A program made the position numbers and the translations under genes. A stretch of DNA of 64,000 bases from Litorimonas sp051251645 (GTDB lineage: Bacteria > Pseudomonadota > Alphaproteobacteria > Caulobacterales > Maricaulaceae), in the NCBI GenBank assembly GCA_051251645.1, contig JBPOEY010000002.1:620001-684000 (forward strand), read 5' to 3'. This document shows positions 25,565-33,914 of this stretch, piece by piece. Position 1 is the first letter of the stretch, and each line of letters starts with the position of its first letter. The notes beneath the pieces were generated by a model. It was given only the letters and a program-made list of their open reading frames with translations. It searched no databases and was not told the DNA's origin.

Positions 25565-26638
25565 TCAGCGGCGTAGTCCGCCGGGTGTTTGCTCAGAAAA
25601 GTCAGCGTCGGAGAGGCGCATGCGCGCGCCTTTATCTTCAGTCGGAACAGGGCGGAAAGACGCGACGGCGTAGCCTTGTTCAATACACATATCATTACCC
25701 AGCGCGTCGAATTTCGACTCAGCGATGCAGAATTGTGCTGGGGTCGTCGCAACAGTGCGCAGGCGTTTATCCGATCCATCTTCGCCCTCTTGGACCGCAA
25801 AGACATGCGCTTCGGTGCCGGGCAGAGGAATATCCAAAGGACGGGTGCATTCTTCTGGCGCGGCGTGCCACCATCCGCGTGACCGCCATTTGCCGTCCTC
25901 GCGCGTGGCGACCGCCGTCCAGATTGCGGCGCTACTTTGGTTGCAGACTTCAAGGCCGACGGCGTCTTGCGATTTTTGGGCGGCCGCGATTAGGGCACGC
26001 ATCAGGGGCTCATCCGTGACTGTCGCGGCGAGATCATGATCTTTGCGGAATGCACGGAGCAACCGGGATGTTTTGCGTCCCGGCAGCCCGTCAATCCGCG
26101 TGATCGCATACCCCGCATCCCGTAACAGTCGCTGCTGGGCAGCGATGACGGACTTGCTCTGACCAAATTCGGACGGTTCGACCAAGCTTGTGACGGGTTC
26201 ACCCGGACGCACGGCAAAGAAATTGCGTTCTGTACGGTTCGCAAGGCGACAATCTTCGGTCGCATTCGATGTAAAATCGGCGTCCTCATCGACACAGAGC
26301 GGTGTCGTGCCTTTCCATTCGCGGACCCCGCCCTGATGGGCGTCAATGCTCTCAGCAAACAAGAAGCGCGGTCCATTGACGGGGGTTGTGATGGCAATGC
26401 AAGCGCCGGGCATGACCTCATCCCACCCTTTGGCCGCCATCCCTGCGCCGCGCAAAAAGGCGCTGGCCGTGCGTAGAACATAGGATGTTTCGTTGCAAAC
26501 TTGCCATTCCGTGGTCTGCCCAACGAGGGTCGGATCCACGGGGATTGGAGTCACAGCGTCTTGCGCGACGGCAGATCCAGCGAGCACCAGCGACAAAATA
26601 ATGGCAAGGCTGCCCGGCTTGGTGACCCCTCTACGCAT
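25565..26638 (-). CDS. Exported DUF1036 protein with peptidoglycan-binding-like middle domain
   Basis: A 357-residue exported protein. A signal peptide (RRGVTKPGSLAII, cleavage after VAQ) leads into a first DUF1036-like domain (WQVCNETSYVLRTASAF, KGWDEVMPGAC). Next is a PG_binding_1-like segment (VIAAQQRLLRDAGY, IDGLPGRKT) and then a second DUF1036-like domain (LEVCNQSSAAIWTA, RGWWHAAPEEC). Paired Cys residues in each domain fit periplasmic disulfides. ATG 26638 overlaps the end of argB, so it is co-transcribed with that housekeeping operon. The function of DUF1036 is unknown; cell-wall association is inferred from the middle domain. Confidence 0.78.
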   Translation of the reverse strand: MRRGVTKPGSLAIILSLVLAGSAVAQDAVTPIPVDPTLVGQTTEWQVCNETSYVLRTASAFLRGAGMAAKGWDEVMPGACIAITTPVNGPRFLFAESIDAHQGGVREWKGTTPLCVDEDADFTSNATEDCRLANRTERNFFAVRPGEPVTSLVEPSEFGQSKSVIAAQQRLLRDAGYAITRIDGLPGRKTSRLLRAFRKDHDLAATVTDEPLMRALIAAAQKSQDAVGLEVCNQSSAAIWTAVATREDGKWRSRGWWHAAPEECTRPLDIPLPGTEAHVFAVQEGEDGSDKRLRTVATTPAQFCIAESKFDALGNDMCIEQGYAVASFRPVPTEDKGARMRLSDADFSEQTPGGLRR

Positions 26639-27536
26639 GAATGAGCGTCCCGGCACCCTCATCCGTGAACAGCTCGACGATGAGGCCATGGGCGCGGCGA
26701 CCATCGAGAATAACGACAGCTTCGACTCCGCCCGCGACAGCGTCCATGGCCGTGGTGAGCTTGGGGATCATCCCGCCTTGCGCCGTGCCGTCATCAATCA
26801 AACTCTGAACATCGGCCTGTGAAAGATCGGTGAGCAGGCGTTTGCTCTTATCCATCACACCCTCGACGTCAGTCATCAGCATCATGCGCGTTGCGCCCAG
26901 CGCGGCCGCCAAGGTGCCCGCGGCTGTGTCGGCATTAATATTATAGCCGTCGCCCAATGCATCCGCTGAAATAGGCGAGACAACAGGGATGAACCCAGCG
27001 TCCGTGAGTGTGGTGAGCACGCGCGTATCGGTTGCAATGGGCACACCGGTAAAACCGAGACCCTCCGCCTTGGGCGCCGCGGTAATCAGACGCGCATCGC
27101 GCCCTGAAATGCCGACAGCCAAGCCTCTTTTCTGGCCACCAGCGCAATTTATCGCGGACACAATAGCTTTATTGACCGCGCCAGACAGAACCATTTCCGC
27201 GACGCCGACCGTTTCCATGTCAGACACGCGCAGCCCGTCTTTGAATTCGGTTTTGATATCGAGACGCGACAGCATCGAGCCAATTTGCGGTCCGCCGCCA
27301 TGAACAACGATCGGGCGAACCCCGACTTGGGCGAGCAGAACGATGTCTTTGGCGAATTCCGCCATCAGTTCTGGTGTGCTCATCGCATGGCCACCAAATT
27401 TGACGACAATGGTCGCCCCGGCGTGGCGTTGAATGAAGGGCAGCGCGCGCGAAAGGGTTTCGGCAGACATCCACCCGCCTTCATTCTTGCGGCGATTAGT
27501 CGAGCCGTCGCTCATCGTGTCTGGTGAGGCGTCCAT
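26631..27536 (-). CDS. argB: Acetylglutamate kinase
   Basis: Phosphorylates N-acetylglutamate in the second step of arginine synthesis. The amino-acid kinase fold signatures are VVKFGGHAM, VVHGGGPQIG, and NADTAAGTLAAALGA for the nucleotide-binding lobe; GMIPKL near the C-terminus carries the conserved Lys. 301 residues, normal length. It lies eight bases after engB, and its 3' end overlaps the DUF1036 gene. The order yidC-engB-argB is the conserved alphaproteobacterial arrangement. Confidence 0.96.
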   Translation of the reverse strand: MDASPDTMSDGSTNRRKNEGGWMSAETLSRALPFIQRHAGATIVVKFGGHAMSTPELMAEFAKDIVLLAQVGVRPIVVHGGGPQIGSMLSRLDIKTEFKDGLRVSDMETVGVAEMVLSGAVNKAIVSAINCAGGQKRGLAVGISGRDARLITAAPKAEGLGFTGVPIATDTRVLTTLTDAGFIPVVSPISADALGDGYNINADTAAGTLAAALGATRMMLMTDVEGVMDKSKRLLTDLSQADVQSLIDDGTAQGGMIPKLTTAMDAVAGGVEAVVILDGRRAHGLIVELFTDEGAGTLIHA

Positions 27537-27544
27537 AAACCGCG

Positions 27545-28225
27545 TTATAGACCTTGGTCCGTTAAGGCCAAGGTCGCAATCTCAGCCCGTAGCTCTGGCA
27601 TGCCGAGGCCTTTTTCCGAGCTTGTCACCGCGACAGCCGGGAAGGCGGCCGGTCGTTTGGCGATGGCGGCCAAGGTCGCCGCCTGCACACGCGCAAGCTG
27701 GCCTTTTTTAATCTTGTCGGATTTAGTCAGCACGATTTGATAAATTACCGCGGTTTCATCCAACATGTCCATCAATTCCAGATCGACATCTTTCAAGCCG
27801 TGACGGCTATCCACCAGCAGGAAAATACGCCGCAAGGTCGCGCGCCCGCGTAGAAATTCGCGTGTCAGCTTCGTCCAAGCCGCGACTTTGTATTTCGGCG
27901 CTTTCGCATAGCCGTAACCGGGTAAGTCGACGACAAAGAGGCGCGGCCGACCATCCGCTGTATTACAGGCGAAATAGTTCAATTCCTGCGTCCGTCCCGG
28001 TGTGTTCGACGCGCGCGCCAACCCATGATGATTGGTCAACGCATTGATTAAGGTCGATTTACCAACGTTAGACCGTCCGGCGAAGCAAATTTCCGGCGGC
28101 CCCATAGGCGGAAGCGTGTCGAGCGAGACCGCAGACTTCATGAATGTCACTTCACGCGCAAACAGCAGCCGTCCGGCCTCTTTTTGCGCGCGAGTGTATT
28201 CAATTTCTGTGCTGATTGGCTCCAC
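27545..28225 (-). CDS. engB: Ribosome biogenesis GTPase EngB (YihA/YsxC)
   Basis: A small TRAFAC GTPase needed for 50S subunit maturation and often for division. The G1 P-loop is GRSNVGKST, G3 appears as DLPGYG and G4 as LTKSDK, all intact. The N-terminal segment FAREVTFMKSA is typical of the family. It begins eight bases after the yidC stop, in an operon with yidC and argB. Confidence 0.95.
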   Translation of the reverse strand: MEPISTEIEYTRAQKEAGRLLFAREVTFMKSAVSLDTLPPMGPPEICFAGRSNVGKSTLINALTNHHGLARASNTPGRTQELNYFACNTADGRPRLFVVDLPGYGYAKAPKYKVAAWTKLTREFLRGRATLRRIFLLVDSRHGLKDVDLELMDMLDETAVIYQIVLTKSDKIKKGQLARVQAATLAAIAKRPAAFPAVAVTSSEKGLGMPELRAEIATLALTDQGL

Positions 28226-28233
28226 GCTAGATC

Positions 28234-30006
28234 CTACTCGACCGGCTCGACCGGGTCAGGTTTACCCGTTATTTTACGGAAAAACGCGTCAATCGGCGTA
28301 TCCACGTCGTTCTTTTTGGTAATGTACCATTGCTGCAAGAATGACAGCACGTTGTTCCAACACCAGTAGAGGAGCAACCCTGTCGGGAAGCTGGCCAAAA
28401 TGAACATGAATAACCACGGCATCAGTTTGAAAATTTTCGCCTGCATCGGATCACCCGTCGGCGGGGTTAACATATACATCAGGCTCATCGTGATGCCGTA
28501 AAGGATCGCGAGTGGGCCGAGCGCGATGAAGGACAGGAAGTTCTCCGGGCGCGGATTATTTGGAAGAAAGCCAAAGCCGTTCAAGATCGAGATTGGCTCT
28601 GCCGCTGATAAATCCGTGATCCAAGCGACAAATGGCTCATGGCGGAGGTCAATGTCGATAAACACAGCCTTATAAAGCGCGAAGAAGACAAAGATGGTCG
28701 GAATGATCGGGAGACACCCGGCCGCCGGATTGACGCCTTCTTTTTTGTACAGTTTCATCATTTCTTGCTGCAGCTTGACGCGGTCACCTTTGTATTTTTC
28801 TTGCATCTTCTTGGTTTGCGGCATGACCTTTTTCATCTTGGCCTGGCTCTGATACTGTTTATTGAACAGCGGGAACATGAGCAGCTTGATGAAGAAGGTC
28901 AGCGCGAGAATGCCGAGGCCGTAATTACCAAGTAATTGGCCTAATTTGGACAGAGCCCACATGATCGGACGAACCAGAAGGCCCATCGCGCCCCAATCAA
29001 TCGCGCGGCTCATCCCAACAATGCCGAGATCCGCCTCATAGGCTTCCAACACACTACGTTCCTTAGCCCCCGCATAGAGATAGCCTGTCGACTGGACCGT
29101 TGCGCCGGGTGTGAGGGTCATGGCGTCCGCCGTATAGACCGCGTCCCAGACATCTTGGCCGTCGATCAGTGAATGGCTGAAATCGACCGTTGTGCGCCCG
29201 TCTTGCGGGGCAATGGCGGCGTGCAGCCAATATTTGTCTGTCATGCCGGTCCAACCGGCATCGCCGACATTGGACCAATCACTTTTGATCGTCTTTTTAT
29301 ACGTTTGATCGTGATAGCCGTCATCCAATACGGAGATTGGACCTTCTTGGATAATGAAGAAGTTGGTCAGACCTTCGGGCATAGTGATCGTACGCGCGAC
29401 ACCGCGACGGTTCAGTGTCACAGGTTGCGCGCCATTATTGGTCAGTTGGTCGCTGGTGGTAATCAGGAAGTGATCATCAACGCTGAGCGTACGGGTAATA
29501 TCGACGCCGCCGACCTGTGTTTGTATGACTACGGGGCTGGTGGGAGTTAGGGTAGAGCCAGAGACAACGGCCCAAGCCGTATTCAGACCGAGCGGATCGC
29601 CGACCGTGCCCGGCATTGTCCAATTATCGGCAACCAGCGCGCCGCGTTCTCCGCCTGCGGGCGAAAGCAGTTCAACTTGGCCATCAGCCGGATCGAGCGT
29701 CTTGTCATAAGCATTGAGCGTAATATCGTCGAGCCGCGAACCGGTGGTTAGTAGGGTGCCGCGAATGCCGGGCGCGTCAATTTCGATCCGGGACCCTGTC
29801 GCGACAAGAACTTCACGCGCTTGTATTTGGACTTCGGGCGCAGCGGGCGCGCTGGATGTCGCACGTTCAGCGGCGAGGCGTGCCATTTCGCGCTCGGCAT
29901 CGGCTTGCGCCGCTTGTTGTGTCGGCAACACAAAGAAGAACCAATAGGCCATGAAGACAAAGACCGAGAGGCCCATGGCAAGGATAAATCTGCGCTGGTC
30001 GTCCAT
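28234..30006 (-). CDS. yidC: Membrane protein insertase YidC
   Basis: Inserts and folds inner-membrane proteins, alone or with SecYEG. The 590-residue Gram-negative form is seen: a first membrane helix at residues 6-26, a large periplasmic domain up to about residue 350, then the conserved core (GNYGLGILALTFFIKLLMFPLFNKQYQS, quoted in parts: FFIKLLMFPL and NPAAGCLPIIPT) and the final helices with LPTGLLLYWCWNN-like FPTGLLLYW. Upstream lies rnpA; no yidD gene is present in the 22-base gap, where many bacteria keep it. Confidence 0.96.
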   Translation of the reverse strand: MDDQRRFILAMGLSVFVFMAYWFFFVLPTQQAAQADAEREMARLAAERATSSAPAAPEVQIQAREVLVATGSRIEIDAPGIRGTLLTTGSRLDDITLNAYDKTLDPADGQVELLSPAGGERGALVADNWTMPGTVGDPLGLNTAWAVVSGSTLTPTSPVVIQTQVGGVDITRTLSVDDHFLITTSDQLTNNGAQPVTLNRRGVARTITMPEGLTNFFIIQEGPISVLDDGYHDQTYKKTIKSDWSNVGDAGWTGMTDKYWLHAAIAPQDGRTTVDFSHSLIDGQDVWDAVYTADAMTLTPGATVQSTGYLYAGAKERSVLEAYEADLGIVGMSRAIDWGAMGLLVRPIMWALSKLGQLLGNYGLGILALTFFIKLLMFPLFNKQYQSQAKMKKVMPQTKKMQEKYKGDRVKLQQEMMKLYKKEGVNPAAGCLPIIPTIFVFFALYKAVFIDIDLRHEPFVAWITDLSAAEPISILNGFGFLPNNPRPENFLSFIALGPLAILYGITMSLMYMLTPPTGDPMQAKIFKLMPWLFMFILASFPTGLLLYWCWNNVLSFLQQWYITKKNDVDTPIDAFFRKITGKPDPVEPVE

Positions 30007-30028
30007 AGGAAAAGGCTCGAAGCTGTAA

Positions 30029-30475
30029 TCAGTGGCCCCGTGAGGGGGATGAGGGACCGGAACGGGTCCGGCGATGGGCAGAGTGTTTGGCGGGGCTTTG
30101 CCCCGGACTGGGTAGGGAATGCAAGGCTCGCGTGGCGTCTTCGACCAACCGATCCCAGTCGCGGGTCGGAGTCTTATCTCGCGCGATCAAGACATAATCC
30201 TGCCCTGGGTGACCTAACGTCGGTAAAAGCTGGTGTGCGACCCGCCTCAGACGGCGTTTAGCGCGGTTACGGATCACTGCGTTGCCGATGCGTTTTGTGG
30301 CGGTCACACCGAAACGAATGCCCACATTATTCGGGGAGGCAGTGTCATCACTAAGGGGTTTTTTGCGCGTTTGGATCACCACCGCGCCGCGCGCCGCATA
30401 ATCCCCTTCCCGCACATACAAAAACTCGGAACGCTTTCGTAGCGTCCCGAGCTTTAATGTCTGAGATTGGGTCAT
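30029..30475 (-). CDS. rnpA: Ribonuclease P protein component
   Basis: The protein subunit of RNase P, which matures tRNA 5' ends. The RNR signature appears as GNAVIRNRAKRRLRR, preceded by FGVTATKRIG and the N-terminal RKRSEFLYV. The C-terminal 30 residues are Pro/Ser/Arg-rich and unstructured. It lies 24 bases downstream of rpmH in the universally conserved rpmH-rnpA pair. Confidence 0.95.
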   Translation of the reverse strand: MTQSQTLKLGTLRKRSEFLYVREGDYAARGAVVIQTRKKPLSDDTASPNNVGIRFGVTATKRIGNAVIRNRAKRRLRRVAHQLLPTLGHPGQDYVLIARDKTPTRDWDRLVEDATRALHSLPSPGQSPAKHSAHRRTRSGPSSPSRGH

Positions 30476-30499
30476 GGGCGCAGGCCCTGACTTAAAAGT

Positions 30500-30634
30500 C
30501 TATGCGGACAGAACCTTGCGGCCCTTTGCACGACGGCGCGCCAAAACCTTACGGCCATTTTTCGTGGCCATACGGGCACGGAAACCGTGGCGACGGGCGC
30601 GAACAAGGTTGGACGGCTGAAAAGTACGTTTCAT
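30500..30634 (-). CDS. rpmH: 50S ribosomal protein L34
   Basis: A 44-residue very basic protein beginning MKRTFQPSNLVRARRHGF and ending KGRKVLSA, unmistakably L34. It is the first gene of the rpmH-rnpA-yidC-engB-argB run on the minus strand. The promoter should lie in 30635-30751. Confidence 0.97.
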   Translation of the reverse strand: MKRTFQPSNLVRARRHGFRARMATKNGRKVLARRRAKGRKVLSA

Positions 30635-30751
30635 CTGACTACTCTAGAAAAGAAGGCTCACGCGGTCGAAAGCCTGTCGAAATTACAGACGCGGCCATTA
30701 TGAGGCTGGGCAGATGAAGTCAAGCCGTGCATTCAGCCAGGACCGTCACTT

Positions 30752-32170
30752 TTATGGTTTGATGACGGGTGCCCCCGTCATCCCCCAGAGCTTGATTGAT
30801 CCGTTTCCAGAGACGGTAAGGCGATCTCCTGTTTCGCTGAGATGGAAGCCAGACGCCGAGGTCGCCCGGATTCGGTAGGTTGATCCGCGTGCCGTGATCA
30901 AATCGCATAGACGCGAAATCGGGTTGCACTTAATGTCGACCGTAAATCTTGCCGGCTCCATGCGATAAGTTCCAGATAGGGTCAGAACGCGATCCGCCTC
31001 ATCCGGAAGGGCGTCAAATGACTGTGATGCGAGCCGATCTGGCCACCCGCTCTTTCGCTCAATGGTTCTTAAAATGTCGTTGTATAGATAGCGTCCGCCA
31101 TCTCCATTTGTCATGACGACTGCGCCATGGCCCGTTTTTGGATAGAGAAGGATAAAGGCGTTGTATCCGCTATTCGCGCCGGAATGGGATAAGAGTCGGG
31201 CGTCGCCCTTTCCAGAGAGCCCGAAACCGAGACCCATGCCGCCGCCTTGTTCCTTCGTCATTTCTTTAACAAGGCTCTGGCTTAGGAGGGCCTTATCTTC
31301 GCCATGCCAAGCGGCGTGAAGGGCCGCGAGTAGGCGGGCTAAGTCGGTCGATGTTGACCAAAGGCCTGCTGCGGATGATTGCGGATAATCGCGCCACCCG
31401 CCTGGAATTGGGTCCCCTCGCCAATCGTGCCCACTGGCGCGACCGATCGCGTTGGGGGCGATACTAAAACTCGTCTTCGTCATTCCAAGCGGGATAAAAA
31501 TTTCACGCTGCATGAAGGCTTCGAAGGACATTCCGGACACATCCTCAATCACAGCTTCGAGAACCATAAACCCACCCCCAGAATAGCGGTAGGTGCCAAG
31601 GGGTTGTGACACATGAATGGGCGCCGTCTCGGCTTTGTCGGCACCCTCTAAGATGTCGAGCAAACGCGGCAGATCAGCTTTGCGCTCAAACCCTGGAAAA
31701 GACGGCGCATTGACACCGGCGCTATGCGTTAGAAGGGCGCGTAATGTCACGGCATCCACGGGCGCGCCGTCAGCGTCTCTAAGGCTGAAACTGTTCAGAT
31801 ACTTGTTCGCAGAGCGATCAAGATCAAGGCGACCTTGGTCGACTAAACGCATAATCGCAACGGCGGTCAGAGCTTTGCCGATAGACGCGGCTTGGAATTG
31901 GCTATCGGGCCCGGCAGACACGCTATCCCCAGCAAGATGGGACCCGATGGCAGTCGCAGTCGTAATATGACCCTTTTCAAGGATCGCGACACTGACGGCC
32001 GGGACGCGATAATGGGACATTCGCTCCGCCAGCGAAACTGGCGGGTCACCGACGATCGTTACGGCGGGCACAAGATATGTCTGTGCGTTCAAAACGGGAT
32101 CGATAGGTTCAGACGTGCTGCACGCACAGAAAAGGCAAGACAGGCTAATAAGAAGAATGTGTCTTGGCAT
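30752..32170 (-). CDS. Serine hydrolase, class C beta-lactamase family lipoprotein
   Basis: A 472-residue penicillin-binding-protein-like hydrolase. The SxxK motif is SIGK, the Tyr motif YSG is in TYRYSGGGF, and the third motif is replaced by HSGANSGY as in many esterase/DD-peptidase members. The N-terminus (MPRHILLISLSCLFCAC) looks like a lipoprotein signal with the acylated Cys at residue 17. ATG 32170 is chosen for that reason. The C-terminal 90 residues form an extra beta-rich domain. True beta-lactamase activity cannot be assumed; peptidase or esterase roles are equally possible. Confidence 0.87.
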   Translation of the reverse strand: MPRHILLISLSCLFCACSTSEPIDPVLNAQTYLVPAVTIVGDPPVSLAERMSHYRVPAVSVAILEKGHITTATAIGSHLAGDSVSAGPDSQFQAASIGKALTAVAIMRLVDQGRLDLDRSANKYLNSFSLRDADGAPVDAVTLRALLTHSAGVNAPSFPGFERKADLPRLLDILEGADKAETAPIHVSQPLGTYRYSGGGFMVLEAVIEDVSGMSFEAFMQREIFIPLGMTKTSFSIAPNAIGRASGHDWRGDPIPGGWRDYPQSSAAGLWSTSTDLARLLAALHAAWHGEDKALLSQSLVKEMTKEQGGGMGLGFGLSGKGDARLLSHSGANSGYNAFILLYPKTGHGAVVMTNGDGGRYLYNDILRTIERKSGWPDRLASQSFDALPDEADRVLTLSGTYRMEPARFTVDIKCNPISRLCDLITARGSTYRIRATSASGFHLSETGDRLTVSGNGSIKLWGMTGAPVIKP

Positions 32171-32312
32171 CAGGCCATGATAGCGATCTCTCAACACGAG
32201 GACAACCGAACAGATAAGAGGGTTCGAATACACGACACCGTGAACGGCTTGTGTAGAGCTCGTTCATCATCAACATCGTATATGTTGGAAAGATAAATTA
32301 GAGGAATGGCTG

Positions 32313-33107
32313 ATGTTACGATCTATCTTACTTGCCAGCGCACTGGCGACGATTGCCGTTCCAGTATTCGGAGCGGAGGTTACGCCCATGGCGTCTGAGA
32401 CAATGCAAATGAGTGTCGAGACATCTGCCTATGCTGATGTGTTGATGCGGGGGCTAACGCCGGGCGCCGACGGTGTGGCGTTGTTCGATTATGCGCAGGC
32501 GCAAGCCAATGGCGATCATCAGACGATCAAAGATTTTATCGCCGATCAAGTCACGCTGACCCCCTCCACCATGACCGATGCGCAAGCGACCGCCTATTGG
32601 GCGAACCTCTATAATGCCGTGACGCTCGATGTTGTGCTGGATGACTACCCGCTCAAATCAATTCGGAGCCTCGGCACCTTCAACTCGGGGCCGTGGAAAC
32701 GTGACGTCGTTACCGTCGAAGGTGAGACGTTGAGCCTCGATAATATCGAACATGACATTCTGCGCGTGGATTATGCGACGCCCTACATCCACTATATGGT
32801 CAATTGCGCCTCGTTCGGGTGCCCGAACCTTCGCAATGAGCTTTGGTCAGCAGAGGGGCTTGAGGCGGACCAAAAAGTCGCCGCAAGCGCTTTTATCAAC
32901 TCAGACCGAGGCGTCATGATCCGCAAAGACGGACGGATCGCGATTTCTAAGATTTATAACTGGTTCTCGGAGGATTTTGGAGCCACTGAGGATGATCTGC
33001 GCGCGCATCTGGCAGAGCATGCGTCCGGCGACCGGCTCGACGCGCTCACCACGGGCGTGAAATTCAAGGGGAGCCATTATAGTTGGGATTTGAACCAACC
33101 GAAATAA
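32313..33107 (+). CDS. DUF547 exported protein
   Basis: A 264-residue protein with a signal peptide (cleavage near FGAE) and a DUF547 domain. Family sequences include AYWANLYNAVTLDVVL, LDNIEHDILR and the Cys-bearing VNCASFGCPNLR. The family is common in proteobacteria and plants but has no assigned activity. GAGGAA precedes the ATG. It lies 42 bases before the TVP38 gene on the same strand and may belong to that transcript. Confidence 0.87.
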   Translation: MLRSILLASALATIAVPVFGAEVTPMASETMQMSVETSAYADVLMRGLTPGADGVALFDYAQAQANGDHQTIKDFIADQVTLTPSTMTDAQATAYWANLYNAVTLDVVLDDYPLKSIRSLGTFNSGPWKRDVVTVEGETLSLDNIEHDILRVDYATPYIHYMVNCASFGCPNLRNELWSAEGLEADQKVAASAFINSDRGVMIRKDGRIAISKIYNWFSEDFGATEDDLRAHLAEHASGDRLDALTTGVKFKGSHYSWDLNQPK

Positions 33108-33149
33108 GCCTGTTACGTCGCCACTTAAGACCCAAAAAAAGAAGACTGA

Positions 33150-33914
33150 ATGACTGATCCAACATTTGATGCCGCGACGCCTGATACAACGTCCGCGTCC
33201 AAGCCCCTATGGAAGCGATTGCTGCCTCTCGGCTTGATCGGGGCCGCGCTCGTGCTGTTTTTTGCGTTGGGAGGTCCTGATTATATCTCAATGGAGGGCT
33301 TGCGCGAAAATCGCGAGTTCTTGACCGGGCTCGTCGCCGATAATTTTGTACTGGTCCTGCTCGGGTTTATTGCAACTTATGCCATCCTCGTCGCAATTAG
33401 CTTCCCGGGCGCGAGCTTCTTGTCGATCTTTGGCGGCTTTCTGTTTGGCACACTCTTTGGCGGTCTTGGTATTGTGGTTGGTGCGACGCTGGGCGCGACT
33501 GGGATTTTCCTCGCGGCGCGCTATGCTTTTGGCGACGCATTGTCGAAAAAAGCCGGGCCCTATATGAAGAAATTCGAAAAAGGCTTGAAAGAAAATGAGC
33601 TCTCCTACCTCTTTATCCTCCGTCTGATCCCGGCGTTCCCCTTTTTTATCGTCAATATTGTTCCAGCCTTGTTTGATGTGAAAATCCGTAACTATATGCT
33701 GTCGACTTTCTTTGGCATTATTCCCGGCGCGTTGGTCTATGCCAGCGTTGGCGCAGGCATCGGCGCGATTTTTGATCAAGGCGGCGAGGCCAATCTGGGC
33801 GGGTTGATGCTTCAGCCTAAAGTCATCGGCCCTATTTTGGGTCTGATCACCCTGTCGCTCATTCCTATTCTCTATAAGAAATTTAAAGGCTCTCCAGCCG
33901 AGGTAAAATCATGA
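33150..33914 (+). CDS. TVP38/TMEM64 (DedA-like) membrane protein
   Basis: A 254-residue inner-membrane protein with about six hydrophobic segments and the VTT (SNARE-associated) core: FPGASFLSIFGGFLFGTLFGG, in parts GASFLSIFGG and GATLGATGIFLAARY, and LRLIPAFPFFIVN. Relatives act in lipid scrambling or small-molecule transport. Its stop overlaps the flavoprotein start by four bases (ATGA), a pairing seen across many bacteria. Confidence 0.88.
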   Translation: MTDPTFDAATPDTTSASKPLWKRLLPLGLIGAALVLFFALGGPDYISMEGLRENREFLTGLVADNFVLVLLGFIATYAILVAISFPGASFLSIFGGFLFGTLFGGLGIVVGATLGATGIFLAARYAFGDALSKKAGPYMKKFEKGLKENELSYLFILRLIPAFPFFIVNIVPALFDVKIRNYMLSTFFGIIPGALVYASVGAGIGAIFDQGGEANLGGLMLQPKVIGPILGLITLSLIPILYKKFKGSPAEVKS

